Shown: positions 18,589-28,328, counted from the first letter of the stretch. The stretch: 64,000 nucleotides of DNA from Clostridium sp. AWRP (GCF_004006395.2 NZ_CP029758.2:1116001-1180000); one strand, 5' to 3'. Numbers and translations are program-made. Notes: a model not told the origin generated them from the sequence alone.

Positions 18589-18803
18589 TTGTACACAATA
18601 AATGTAGATAAAAAATGGGGCCATAACCAATATAGCTCCATTTATGATCCCTGACCATTATATAACTCATCTACCACAATCCCGTTCTATATACACATAC
18701 TGCATGTCCAGCCCTATGATATAATATATTTTAGATGTAAATTTATGGTTCATGATGTTATTTATATAAAGCAATGGATTAAAGAGAAATTCACAGTTGT
18801 AAA
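18589..18803 (+). repeat. dispersed terminator-promoter element, copy 4
   Basis: A full-length copy: hairpin ATGGGGCCATA/TATAGCTCCAT, then CTGCATGTCCAGCCCTATGA and TATAAT at 18,720-18,725, ending AATGGATTAAAGAG...CAGTTGTAAA. Unlike other copies, it faces a gene on the opposite strand (Crp/Fnr), so its promoter would give antisense RNA to that gene. Confidence 0.8.
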
Positions 18804-18871
18804 TTTATGCGTCATAATCGTATAATATGAGACCATTTATAGAATCTCTATTTTTCTTTATAATTAATAGA

Positions 18872-19522
18872 TTATGTTTCTAAAAACTTCAAAAGAGCAT
18901 TTTTGTTTAATACGAGAATTTTTTTATATTTAGTATTAATCCATTGATATTGAGAGAATTTGTTTAAAGTTCTGCTTACCGTAACTCTACTTACACCTAC
19001 AGCCTTTCCAATATCCTCATGGGTACAATAAATAGAACAATTAGTAGATAGACTCACATTTAGTAGATGTTGGGCAATTCTTTTCTCTGCTGGTAAAAAT
19101 GAAATATTGTCAATTTCATTTGATAACATTCTTACCTTTTTCGATAGAAGCTCTATAAAATTCAAAGCAAGAAGTGGCTCTTTTTGAAAATATAACATAA
19201 TGTCAGATTTATTAATATTGATGATTTCTGAATCTGAAAAAGTTTTTGCCGATGACATTCTTGGAAAGCCATCAAAAAAAGAAGCTTCTCCAAAAATTTC
19301 TCCCTTTTTATAAATTGCTAAAATTTTTTCTAAGCCATCTGTGGAATTTACAAAAGCTTCAACTCTTCCTTCTTTTAGGTAATAAAAATTCTTAGCAATT
19401 TCTCCTTGACGATAAATTATTTGATTATCTTTAAACATCTGTGCAGGTTTTGTCTTAAAAGTTTCAAACAATCTAGTAGGAATACCTATTTTATGGACTA
19501 AAAACAAATCCCATGTATTCAA
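18872..19522 (-). CDS. Crp/Fnr-family transcriptional regulator
   Basis: The 216-residue protein has a cyclic-nucleotide-binding fold at about residues 30-115 (IIYRQGEIAKNFYYLKEGRV, GEIFGEASFFDGFP) and a C-terminal winged HTH with EDIGKAVGVSRVTVSRTLNK. I see no FNR-type cysteine cluster at the N-terminus, so an Fe-S sensor is unlikely. It is divergent from the methyltransferase gene at 19,633, with a 110-bp shared promoter region, and probably regulates it. Confidence 0.9.
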   Translation of the reverse strand: MNTWDLFLVHKIGIPTRLFETFKTKPAQMFKDNQIIYRQGEIAKNFYYLKEGRVEAFVNSTDGLEKILAIYKKGEIFGEASFFDGFPRMSSAKTFSDSEIININKSDIMLYFQKEPLLALNFIELLSKKVRMLSNEIDNISFLPAEKRIAQHLLNVSLSTNCSIYCTHEDIGKAVGVSRVTVSRTLNKFSQYQWINTKYKKILVLNKNALLKFLET

Positions 19523-19632
19523 GAAAAAACACCCCCATTTAGTAATTATTTTTTGATTGTATCATAGTTTACATTATTCATAAAAGTTTTATGTGATAAT
19601 ATAATAAAACAATTTATGGAGGTAGCAAAAAA

Positions 19633-20397
19633 ATGAAATGGAATAGTAATCTATATGATAATAAACATTCTTTTGTAGCAGAATACGGTAAGTCTATGAT
19701 TAATTTTGTAAATGTTGGAAAAGAGCAAAAAATTTTGGATTTAGGATGTGGTACAGGGGTATTAACAAATGAGCTGGCAAAAAACGGTGCAACTGTTATT
19801 GGAACAGATTTATCAAAAAATATGATTGGTAAGGCAAAATCTAATTATCCTAACTTAATCTTTCAAGTGGAGGATGCAACAAGTTTGCCTTTTAAAAATG
19901 AGTTTGATACTGTTTTTTCTAATGCGGTTTTTCATTGGATATCAAATCAAGAAAAATTGTTGCATTCTGTTTATACTTGTTTAAAAGATAATGGGACATT
20001 GATTTGTGAATTTGGAGCACAAAATAATATAAGTCAAATACAAACTGCTTTTGAAAAGGTAATAGAACAAAAGAGATATTCTTATTGTTCACCATTCTTT
20101 TTTCCTTCAAAGGAAGAATATAAGTTATTATTAGATCAAGCTGGTTTTGAAGTAAAACATATCATTGAATATGATAGACCAACACCACTTGCTGATGAGG
20201 AAAAAGGACTACGTAACTGGATTTGTCAATTCTTTGCAAGTGATTTACTAGAATTTTCAGATGAACAAAAGGAGCAAATATTACTTGAAACAGAAAAACT
20301 TTGCAAAAATAGCATATGGAAAAACAACCAATGGGTAGCGGATTACAGGCGTATTCAAATTATTGCAGTTAAAAATAAAAACAATCGTACCAAATGA
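19633..20397 (+). CDS. class I SAM-dependent methyltransferase
   Basis: The 254-residue protein has motif I ILDLGCGTGVLTNELAKNG at about residues 36-54, the GTDLSKNM acidic loop, and VFSNAVFHWISNQEKLLHSV, as in trans-aconitate/ubiquinone-type methyltransferases. The ATG has a TGGAGG ribosome binding site. It is divergent from the Crp/Fnr gene, a common pairing of regulator and target. Substrate unknown. Confidence 0.88.
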   Translation: MKWNSNLYDNKHSFVAEYGKSMINFVNVGKEQKILDLGCGTGVLTNELAKNGATVIGTDLSKNMIGKAKSNYPNLIFQVEDATSLPFKNEFDTVFSNAVFHWISNQEKLLHSVYTCLKDNGTLICEFGAQNNISQIQTAFEKVIEQKRYSYCSPFFFPSKEEYKLLLDQAGFEVKHIIEYDRPTPLADEEKGLRNWICQFFASDLLEFSDEQKEQILLETEKLCKNSIWKNNQWVADYRRIQIIAVKNKNNRTK

Positions 20398-20432
20398 ACA
20401 TAATAGGTAATTATATTTTTTTAGTTCGGAAT

Positions 20433-20541
20433 GTTCTTATTATACGAAATAAATATAGATCATAAATGGAGATATAACCAACATAGCTCCATTTATGATC
20501 CCTGACCATTATATAACTTATTTGCCACAGTATTAGCAGAT
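20433..20541 (+). repeat. dispersed terminator-promoter element, 5' half
   Basis: TTCTTATTATACGAAATAAA and the hairpin ATGGAGATATA/CATAGCTCCAT are present through TTTGCCACAGTATTA. The promoter half is missing. The remaining gap up to 20,757 is AT-rich, with no other feature than the likely agr promoter. Confidence 0.75.
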
Positions 20542-20773
20542 TGCTCTATGTACGTTCATGCCTATCTTATGCACATAACTTATTGTCAATATGTGTTTAA
20601 TTTCATGTATAAAAATTTTGTCCTGAGATTTATTTTATTATGGAATTTATATACCAAATATTTACAAAAATCAAAATTAATTTTCTTATTTTTAATTTTT
20701 TTGTAATATATAGAAGGAAAATCTAAATTATTGTAGAAATTATAAATTAAAACATTATAGGAGGTATATGAAA

Positions 20774-20917
20774 ATGAAAAATTTAAAAGAAAGTGTTTTA
20801 AAGAAAAGTATGAAAGTGTTAGGTTATCTGTCTTTATTTTTAGCAACTTTGGTTATAACTCCAACATCTACAATATACAGTCACCAACCAAAGTGCCCTG
20901 ATGACTTATTAAATTAG
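20774..20917 (+). CDS. agrD: AgrD-like cyclic autoinducer propeptide
   Basis: A 47-residue peptide starts at the ATG at 20,774, 9 bases after AGGAGG; an ATG at 20,768 is too close. An N-terminal amphipathic, Lys-rich helix is followed by a hydrophobic stretch (YLSLFLATLVITPT), then STIYS and a tail HQPKCPDDLLN. Clostridial AgrD peptides end in a tail like HQPxxPxxL directly after the five-residue autoinducer. By alignment the autoinducer would be STIYS, with Ser in place of the usual Cys. That would close a lactone and not a thiolactone ring. No agrB is seen in the window. Confidence 0.75.
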   Translation: MKNLKESVLKKSMKVLGYLSLFLATLVITPTSTIYSHQPKCPDDLLN

Positions 20918-21043
20918 TAGTTACCTGATAATTAAGTTTTTTATAAATGTTTTGGTTAAAAATGATGCAGAAAGCATAAAAGCTTAATTTGTAATTTAAA
21001 ACATTTATAAAAAGTTAATTTTTTGGAGTAAAGGAGATATTGT

Positions 21044-22365
21044 ATGGTTATTGCTATAAGAGAAATAGTATTAGATAGTATAGAAGCATTACTTCTTTTA
21101 GTCATTTTTGAAGCACTGTATGATAAGAAAAAGTTTCTAATACAGAATAAAATTAGAGCAGGGTTATTTTGTATATTGTTTGTTTTTGCGACTTATTGGA
21201 GTACATTTCATATCGTGACAGTCTATCATACATTGCTAATCGTAGTGTTTGATATTTTATTACTTGCTTTTATTACCAAAATAGGGATCTTTAATTCTAC
21301 GGTTATAGTTTCTTTGTTTATTACGATAATTTTGTCTACAGAAACTTTTATTCAAATTATTGAAATGCTTGTATTTAACCTAAATTCAATCAAATCTTTT
21401 TAAATTCTAGATATTTGGCCATATTTTTAGTAACATGTAAGATATTACAGATACTTATTGTAGCATTAATCTATAAGTTTAACTCGTATTTTACTAGGCT
21501 TAGATTGTTTGAAAAAGAGGGGGCCATTTTTGCTAATTTAATACTTGAATTAGGAGTATTTACTCTCTTTATAGTTTGTGTTAACTATGGTATTTTCAAA
21601 ATAAAATATATTTTAACATACAATTTTTTTATTTTTTTTATTTACTTTGTATTTTTAATAGGAAAATTTAGGAGTCTAAAGGAAAAACAAATACTTATAA
21701 ATATAAATGCCAAGTATAAAGTTCAAGAAAGTCAGATTAAAAATATGGAAGAAATAATTAGTATAATAAGACAGGAAAAACATGATTTTGTGAACCATAT
21801 CAATGTTATACAAGGACTGTGTATGTTAAATAAGCCTAACACTGTTGAAAGAATAAATAATTATGTGTTGAAAATTTCAGATACCATGCAGTCTTCCTTT
21901 AAGTATTTAGATACAGGCAATGATTACATAGACGGATTATTATCTGTCAAAAACAACTATGCTGTAAAAAATAACATAAATTTTGAAGTAATGATAGACG
22001 AATCGTTTGATTTGATAAAAGTTAGACAGGATGAATTAATAAGTATAATAAGCAACTTGGTGGACAATGCATTTGAAGCGTTTCAATCTAAGTTATATAC
22101 TGATGATAAGGAGATAGCTGTCAGCACTTTTAGAGAACATGAAGATTTTTGTATTCAAGTAGCTGATAATGGGGATGTCATTCCAGAAGACATGATAAAA
22201 AAGATTTTTGATAGAGGATTTTCCACAAAAACAACTAAGAAGAGTGACCACGGTTTTGGATTGTATATTATTAAACAATTAGTTGAAGAAAACAATGGAA
22301 GAATATACGTGGAAAGCAGTCCTGAAATTACTAAATTTTTAGTGAAATTTAAGATAAAAGGATAG
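21044..22365 (+). pseudogene. agrC: AgrC-like sensor histidine kinase, frameshifted
   Basis: Residues 1-119 encode membrane helices (start ATG 21,044, AAAGGAG site), then a TAA follows SIKSF. Adding one T to the T5 run near 21,397-21,401 continues the frame as LNSRYLAIFLVTCKILQ into the frame running to 22,365. That part has more helices, the phospho-acceptor motif EKHDFVNHINVIQG, the N box ISNLVDNAFEAF and the G box HGFGLYIIKQLVEENNG of HPK10/AgrC kinases. Joined, it is about 440 residues, the family length. It is probably inactive unless the T-run slips. No agrA is adjacent. Confidence 0.85.
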
Positions 22366-22502
22366 ATTTATAAGCTCTAAAATAAGAAATTTTTGAAATG
22401 CATCCACAATTTTCTAATCTAAAACTAAAAACAGAGCTGTAACCCAATATAGCTCTGTTTTTATATATTCGAGGGCGTAGATTAGTACCTAAAGCTTATG
22501 TA

Positions 22503-22661
22503 CTATTTTGTTTTATTGTTACTCAGAGCTATTCCTAAAGCAGCGCCAATTGATATTCCTAAAGCAAGATTATTGAATAATACTCCAAATGAAATACCTA
22601 AACTTATTCCAACAGCTAAATAATCATAGCTTTTTTTATTTGTCTTTTTATTCTGTTCCAT
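22503..22661 (-). CDS. glycine-zipper membrane microprotein, copy 2
   Basis: 52 residues, the same as the copy at 8,666 apart from AVGISLG in place of AIGIGLG. Differences between copies are conservative while the adjacent ImmA gene has decayed, which suggests that the peptide itself is kept. Confidence 0.65.
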   Translation of the reverse strand: MEQNKKTNKKSYDYLAVGISLGISFGVLFNNLALGISIGAALGIALSNNKTK

Positions 22662-22693
22662 AAATAAATTCCTTTCTCGATAAATCAGTTGTC

Positions 22694-22803
22694 CTATTTA
22701 TTAAATTTGTACTTAACTAATTTTTCGTTGACTCCGATAAAAGTTCAGCTACAAACTTGTTTGCTTCATTTTCAATTCTCCCCCTGGTGAACAACGTATT
22801 TTC
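22694..22803 (-). pseudogene. ImmA/IrrE-like remnant
   Basis: Minus-strand reading gives ENTLFTRGRIENEANKFVAE, which aligns with EYTLFPRGKVEIEANKFAAE of the intact protein at 36,656. A deletion and frameshift follow, then EKLVKYKFNK and stop. The HExxH region is gone. Confidence 0.8.
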
Positions 22804-22943
22804 CTATCAATGTCAACTAAATTGTTTCATATTATTTTCAAGCTGTGAAAGTTGAGTTAATTATATTTTATCATTATTGTTTAAAGATAAGAAGGGTGGT
22901 TATAATTTAGATATGTAAATAATAATGAAGAGAGGAAAATAAA

Positions 22944-23765
22944 GTGTTTCCTGTAGAATTAAAGAATATAAATATAGAAGACATTTCTCTGGAAATGGAT
23001 GTAATAAAAAAAATACCTGAAGAAATAGCCAGGGATAATTGTTTAATAGCTTTAAAAATGAAAGAAAATAAATTATTTATAGCCGTAGATAAAGTACCAA
23101 ATTTTACTTTAATTGAGGAACTAAAATTTATATTGGGAAAAGAACTTGAATTTTTTAGGACTAGTAGGAAAGTTATATTTAAGTTGATAAATAAGTACTA
23201 CTGCAAACAAAATTTAAATCATGCATTAAATGACATAAAGTTAAAAGAGAATATTCCAGAATTAATTGCGAGTCCACTTCAAGATAAATATAAATTTCAA
23301 GGTTCTCCAGTTATAAAGGCAGCTAATTACATAATTGACAAGGCTATAGATGAAAGAGCTAGTGATTTGCATATAGAACCATTTGAAAATGGTGTCACCA
23401 TAAGGATGAGGGTAGATGGAATTATGAGGGAATATATTAAAATATCGAAGTATATCTATCCTCTTTTGTGTACTAGAATAAAGATAATGGCAGAGCTTGA
23501 TATAGCAGAAAAGAGAATACCCCAAGATGGAAAGATAAAGTATGTTAAACAAAATCTAAACTATGATTTAAGGGTGTCTACTCTTCCTACTATATATGGT
23601 GAAAAAGTAGTTTTAAGAATTTTATATAGGGATGAAAATATAAAAGACATGACTGCACTTGGATTTTCAAGAGAAAGTGAAGATAAAATAAAAAGAATGC
23701 TATGTTGTGATCATGGACTTCTTATAGCTGTTGGACCAACTGCTCGCAGAACAAAAATGCGATAA
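22944..23765 (+). pseudogene. pilB: PilB/GspE-type pilus assembly ATPase, split by prophage
   Basis: The GTG start with GAGAGG site opens a frame with an MshEN-like N-domain (about residues 1-80). The N2 domain of the ATPase follows, with ASDLHIEPFENGVTIRMRVD and RIPQDGKIKYV, ending at LLIAVGPT. In PilB/GspE this is followed by the Walker A residues GSGKS; here the sequence becomes ARRTKMR and stop. The ATPase core must lie beyond the right end of the prophage, outside the window. PilB powers type IV pilus or competence pilus extension. Confidence 0.93.
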
Positions 23766-23790
23766 ATTTTCTTCGTACAAGCTATCATTT
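23725..23790. other. left prophage attachment junction (attL)
   Basis: Host pilB codons are recognisable to GTTGGACCAACT (ending about 23,742). From CTCGCAGAAC onward the sequence no longer fits the family, and the serine recombinase stop lies about 45 bp further. The exact crossover dinucleotide cannot be set without attR. Confidence 0.75.
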
Positions 23791-25396
23791 AGTTTTTTTT
23801 TGATCCAAAAATATTAATATCAGCTTCTTGTTTATCTCCGTCCCAGTATATAGAATCTACCAGAGTAGAAATTAAATATTTTTTCAATTTAATATCACTT
23901 GTATCAATTATATCATTAAATTGTCTTGCAGTTCTAAGCATTAAGTCAATATCAAGACTTTTTTCTTGAGAATTATCTAATTGCAGATCTAGTACCGCTA
24001 ACTTATTTTTCAATTCCTTATTTTTTCTATCGAGCCTTTCAATTTCTTTCATTATGTAGTCAGCTGCAGCGCTATTTTGATTTTTAGATAATTGCTTAAC
24101 TAAGTTATTTATAGAGTCCTCATTTGTAGATATTTCTTTTTTTATATTTTTAGACTTGTCTTCAGATTCAGTGACAGCGACTTCATTTTTAAAATCGTGT
24201 AATTGTTTGGATAATAATCCTTCATCAGCAGTAAGTTCTTTTAAACGAGATACAACAAAGGCATCTAATTTAGTTCCATTTGCGTTTTTATTATTGCATC
24301 TTGTGACATTAGAAAATTTTTTTAAAGTGCAAGCATAGTAATAATGTTTTGTGCCGTCTTTTTTCTTAGATCCATATACAATACTCATTCTTCTACCACA
24401 CTTTTTGCATTTTAATAATCCGGTTAATAGAGCCACATTAGATTTCCCTAATGCAGGTGTAATTTTACTATTTGTATCAAGCTGTGACTGTATTTTTAGC
24501 CATTCATCTGAATCGATGATTCCATTGTGTTTTGCTATAGCTGCTATCCATTCATTTTTATCTTTTTGTTTTCTGTTTTTCGCAACTTTATTATAAACTA
24601 GTAGTCCATGTTTTCCATCTGCATCTCCAGCAATAGTTATATTTTTACTTTGAAGATATTCCATAACTTTATCATCAGCTCTAACATAGACAGGGTTCCT
24701 TAAAACACGGTGTATAACGGAGGAGGACAAATCTTTATTTTTTAAACTTGTTATATTGTTTTGCAAAAAATATTTTCTGACTTGGTGAGTTGACCCTAAT
24801 TCTATGTATTTTTTATATATAAGTTTTACAAAGTCTAAATCTTCTTTTATAGGAGAGAGCTTATGCATGGATTTTTGTTTCATTTCAGCGTCATAGTAAA
24901 TCACTTTTTCTGATTTAAATCCCATAGGAGGAGGCCCACCTAACCAACGGCCTGTTTTTGCCAGTTCAATCATATTATCGCGTACACGTTCAGCAATGGT
25001 TTCACGCTCTAATTGTGCGAATACAGAGGCTATATATACCATAGCCTTACCCATAGGAGTACTTGTGTCAAACTGTTCCTTTATGCTTATAAAAGATATA
25101 TTATGCTGCTGTAGTAGTTCAAGAGTTGTAGAAAAGTCAGCAACATTTCTACTTACACGGTCAAGTCTATAACATACTAAAGCATCAAATTTCTCATTCT
25201 TTGCATCTTTTATCATTTGCTGAAATTGAGGCCTGTCTACATTCCCTCCACTAAAACCTTCGTCCTCATAAATTATAAATTCAATTTCTTCATCAAAATT
25301 TTTATTGCAGTATTCTTTACACATTTCAATCTGATTTTCTATAGATTCACCTTTAGCAGTGAATTTTGATTTCCTGCTGTATATTGCTGCTTTCAT
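23789..25396 (-). CDS. large serine recombinase (prophage integrase)
   Basis: The 535-residue protein has a resolvase domain at residues 1-150 with the catalytic serine as Ser10 in YSRKS, and conserved RLDRVSRN and ERETIAERVRDN. A recombinase domain covers about residues 165-290. A zinc ribbon (CKKCGRRMS with YYYAC) is at about 335-370, and a coiled coil is at about 400-475. It would catalyse attP x attB integration into pilB and, with a directionality factor, excision. The start has a GGGGGT site. It lies directly inside attL. Confidence 0.96.
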   Translation of the reverse strand: MKAAIYSRKSKFTAKGESIENQIEMCKEYCNKNFDEEIEFIIYEDEGFSGGNVDRPQFQQMIKDAKNEKFDALVCYRLDRVSRNVADFSTTLELLQQHNISFISIKEQFDTSTPMGKAMVYIASVFAQLERETIAERVRDNMIELAKTGRWLGGPPPMGFKSEKVIYYDAEMKQKSMHKLSPIKEDLDFVKLIYKKYIELGSTHQVRKYFLQNNITSLKNKDLSSSVIHRVLRNPVYVRADDKVMEYLQSKNITIAGDADGKHGLLVYNKVAKNRKQKDKNEWIAAIAKHNGIIDSDEWLKIQSQLDTNSKITPALGKSNVALLTGLLKCKKCGRRMSIVYGSKKKDGTKHYYYACTLKKFSNVTRCNNKNANGTKLDAFVVSRLKELTADEGLLSKQLHDFKNEVAVTESEDKSKNIKKEISTNEDSINNLVKQLSKNQNSAAADYIMKEIERLDRKNKELKNKLAVLDLQLDNSQEKSLDIDLMLRTARQFNDIIDTSDIKLKKYLISTLVDSIYWDGDKQEADINIFGSKKN

Positions 25397-25853
25397 TAGT
25401 AAATACCCCCAATATTAGTATTTAATAAGTTAATTTTAGCAAACACATGTTTGTGTGTCAAAATTGATTATATGGAGAAATTCTATATAAAATATTATCT
25501 TTTATGTAAAACAATATACTTTGAGAAGCATATAAGGAATACAGTAAAATAATTAAAGCGTCAATTGGATAGCTAATGAAATGTATGGATGGGGTAGGAG
25601 TAGCACTTATAGGAGAAGAAAAGGGGTTATAAATTATATATGTGAGTTAGTGGTGGTCAATATGACTATACTTAAAGCTATTTGAAGAATAAGGGGTTCG
25701 TATAGTACGAAGTCATTTATTTTGGGTAAAAATTAGAACAATATAAAGATATATGAATATAAAGATATGAAAAAATAGGTCACATAATGACGAACGATAA
25801 TTAAGGAATATTGCATATATCTGTAGTATATTTAAAGAGGAGGCGATGGTAAA
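25397..25853. other. intergenic region behind the integrase
   Basis: I see no gene. A perfect 6-bp-arm inverted repeat, TTCGTATAGTACGAA, lies at 25,697-25,711. An AGGAGG site at the right edge serves the next, broken gene. Confidence 0.4.
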
Positions 25854-26519
25854 ATGTTTTTTATTGTTAAATCTATTGATGATAAGAATAAATTAATTGC
25901 AACATTTGACGAAAAGTAATATGAATATTTAGGTGATAAAGAAATAATTTATAATAAAAGTGACAGAAAAAATGATAAAGTTTTTGATGTGAATGAAGTA
26001 AAGAAGGGTATTTCTAACAAACGGTATGAAGAAAACTTTTTTATATTTATGGAACTGTTTCAGTATGAGTTATTTAAAATAAGTCATTCTTGTAAAGGAA
26101 CATTTGAACAGAAAGGAATTTATCCAGCTGAAGTGTTCGAAAGTAAAGGTGGAGCACATTTAATTAAAAAGAAAGAAGCAGATAAAATTATAAATTTAGC
26201 TTGCGATAAATTCTACTTAGATAATGAATCTTCGGAATTAGTAAAAAATTTTGTTTATAGTGGATTAGGTAATGATGAAGATCCTAATGTAGAATTTTTT
26301 GATTTACCATATAATGGGTATACTAATGCAGTAATAAAGTATACTAGTAAAAATAATAAAATTTTTATTAGTTCAATTAAATTTAATCTTTTTTGGAAGT
26401 ATAACAGCATTGAAGAAAAATATTCTTATAAGTTTGACAATATTAGCAACTTTGAAAAGAAATGTGAAGAACTAACAGGATTGACTAGTAATAATTTAAA
26501 ATTTGAACAGATAGAATAA
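25854..26519 (+). pseudogene. unknown cargo gene with premature ochre stop
   Basis: The ATG at 25,854 has a strong AGGAGG site and encodes MFFIVKSIDDKNKLIATFDEK, interrupted by TAA at 25,917. The same frame continues without change as YEYLGDKEIIYNKSD and on to 26,519, so one substitution broke a protein of about 221 residues. The GTG at 25,989 that opens the remaining frame has no ribosome binding site. The product is soluble and charged, and I do not recognise the family. Confidence 0.7.
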
Positions 26520-26797
26520 AATATAAAAGATAAATTAAATGGAGAGTTTGAAAGGTAAGAGAATAATATAAATAAAAAGCCATAACTTGAAGAAGTTACT
26601 GAAATATTAAATTCACAACTTACTGATAGGTAAAGGATTTTGTTCGTTGAATACCCAATAAAAAAATTGATGTAGAATTATATCATTGTAAAATTATAAG
26701 GAATATATGAATTTAATTAGGGGATATCTGAAAACTAAGTATTTATCAATAATTAAGTTTTAGATACAATAATATAAAAAAACTTGGAGGTAAACTT

Positions 26798-27061
26798 ATG
26801 GCACAAAAGTGTTATTAAATATCAGGTTAACAAAAGGATTAAATAAGGAACTTATTTCCTGATTCAAAAAAGGAAGATCTTCAAAATATAACAGGATTAT
26901 CTTTAATGCTATACTGTGGATTGCAAGGAGTGGAATAGCATGGGTGATTTGCTAGGATACTTTGGATTATGGAAAACAGCATACAGTCGTTTTGTAAAGG
27001 TATGATTGATGATAACATTCTATTAGTAATTTTTAAAGAACTAATCTCAGAAACAAATTAC
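26798..27061 (+). pseudogene. IS5-family transposase remnant
   Basis: With frameshifts, the sequence reads RLTKGLNKELIS, LFPDSKKGRSSKYNRIIFNA, ILWIARSGIAW and GYFGLWKTAYSRFVK. This matches the N-terminal DUF4096-type domain of IS5-group transposases. Several stops and the missing DDE domain show it is dead. The rest of 26,520-27,211 contains no other gene. Confidence 0.7.
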
Positions 27062-27119
27062 GAAAATTAATAAAGTTAGAGACTATATATGAGAAATGTT
27101 ATTTAGCTAAATATTTTTT

Positions 27120-27161
27120 AATAATAAAAATGCGTATAAAAAGTAACATATATGTTATAAT
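27120..27161 (+). promoter_or_regulatory. promoter with palindromic operator for the XRE-ImmA-PIN operon
   Basis: The palindrome AACATATATGTT (27,145-27,156) overlaps the start of a TATAAT box (27,156-27,161), a good position for autorepression by the XRE protein. The core ACATATATGT recurs upstream of the gene at 30,997. Confidence 0.55.
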
Positions 27162-27211
27162 ATTAATAATATATAATATAAATAAAACAAATATGTTAAG
27201 GAGGCATTTAC

Positions 27212-27556
27212 ATGAACAAGGAGGTATTAGCTAAAATTGGTAAAAAACTTAAAGAAGCACGTAATAATATTGGTTTAACTCAGGAGGAGGTTGCAAAAGC
27301 TGTTAATTTAAATAAAGGCCAAATATCATATTATGAAAATGCTACGAGAGAAATAACTATAACTGCACTTGAAAAATTGGCTAATTTATATGGTTATAAA
27401 CTAGATTATTTTTTATCAAATGAGGATACGACTGAATCGCAAATTAGCATAGCATTTAGAGCTGATGAAGTTTGCGGTGATGACATTAAAATTGTTGCAT
27501 TTGCAGAAAAGTTTTTAAATAATCTTTTAGATATGAAGCAATTGCAAGGGAAGTGA
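27212..27556 (+). CDS. XRE-family transcriptional regulator
   Basis: The 114-residue protein has an HTH_3 domain at residues 8-65 (LKEARNNIGLTQEEVAKAVN, KGQISYYENATREITITALE). The C-terminal 40 residues include SIAFRADEV, a segment seen in XRE proteins paired with COG2856 peptidases. The ATG has an AAGGAGG site. It is the first gene of an operon with an ImmA/IrrE protein and a PIN-like protein, and is the likely autorepressor. Confidence 0.88.
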   Translation: MNKEVLAKIGKKLKEARNNIGLTQEEVAKAVNLNKGQISYYENATREITITALEKLANLYGYKLDYFLSNEDTTESQISIAFRADEVCGDDIKIVAFAEKFLNNLLDMKQLQGK

Positions 27557-27560
27557 TATT

Positions 27561-28328
27561 GTGTTAAACAATATAGATATAATAAACAAAGCAAGTGAAA
27601 CAAGAAATAATCTTGGCATAGGTAGTTATGAAAGTGTGAATATATTTAAAGTATTAAAAGATATGGAAAATATATCTGTAATAATAACTGAGATAGGGGA
27701 AAAGATATCAGGGTTTTTTATTAAAAAAAAGGAACTTGGTTTAGTAGTTATTAATTCTAGCAAAAGTCTTGGACATCAACATTTTACAGCGGCACATGAG
27801 TATTACCATATAAAGTATGATACAAATATGACTAGTGCAGTATGTACTATACAGAATTTTAATGAATCACCTATAGAGAAGAAAGCAAATGAGTTTGCTG
27901 CTATGTTTTTAGTACCAGATGATGCACTTAGATATATGGCAGAAAAGAGAATAAAAAATAATGAAATTACATTAGATGATGTAATTTTTTTAGAAAATTA
28001 TTTTGGAGTTAGTCATAGAGTAATGTTAATACGATTAAAAGCTATTAATTTAATAACAGATAGGGAAGCTTCTAGTTATAGTAAAGGCATTATAAAAAAT
28101 GCAAAACAACTTGGATATGAAATTGATTTATATAAGAATACAGTTGATAAAGGTACACAGGTTTTATCAGAGTATGCTGAAATAGCTAAAACACTTTTAG
28201 ATTCTCAGAAAATTACCTATGGTAAATATGAAGAATTGTTGTTAGATGCAGGACTAATTGATATTATATATGGGGATGATAACGATGGGGAAATTCAAAA
28301 TGAACTTGAAGATGCCGATAGTTTTTGA
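27561..28328 (+). CDS. ImmA/IrrE-family metallopeptidase (COG2856)
   Basis: The 255-residue protein shows the zinc-protease motif AAHEYYHIKYD at about residues 75-85 and the downstream KKANEFAAMFLVPDDAL segment. Such proteins cleave or inactivate XRE repressors (ImmA, IrrE) or act as antitoxins. The GTG start lies 4 bp behind the XRE stop, and the 3' end overlaps the PIN gene, so the three are coupled. Confidence 0.88.
   Translation: MLNNIDIINKASETRNNLGIGSYESVNIFKVLKDMENISVIITEIGEKISGFFIKKKELGLVVINSSKSLGHQHFTAAHEYYHIKYDTNMTSAVCTIQNFNESPIEKKANEFAAMFLVPDDALRYMAEKRIKNNEITLDDVIFLENYFGVSHRVMLIRLKAINLITDREASSYSKGIIKNAKQLGYEIDLYKNTVDKGTQVLSEYAEIAKTLLDSQKITYGKYEELLLDAGLIDIIYGDDNDGEIQNELEDADSF

Larger units (their letters stand above)
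22434..23191. repeat. direct repeat DR-2 (copy of 8,597-9,246)
   Basis: The longer copy of the duplicated segment has the same gene order as DR-1 and an additional 108 bp of ImmA remnant. This copy runs on into the longer pilB gene, so it is probably the ancestral one. Confidence 0.85.

Noticed and set aside
20586..20846. Minus-strand frame over agrD
   Set aside because: AT-rich shadow without a start signal, overlapping the better supported agrD gene.
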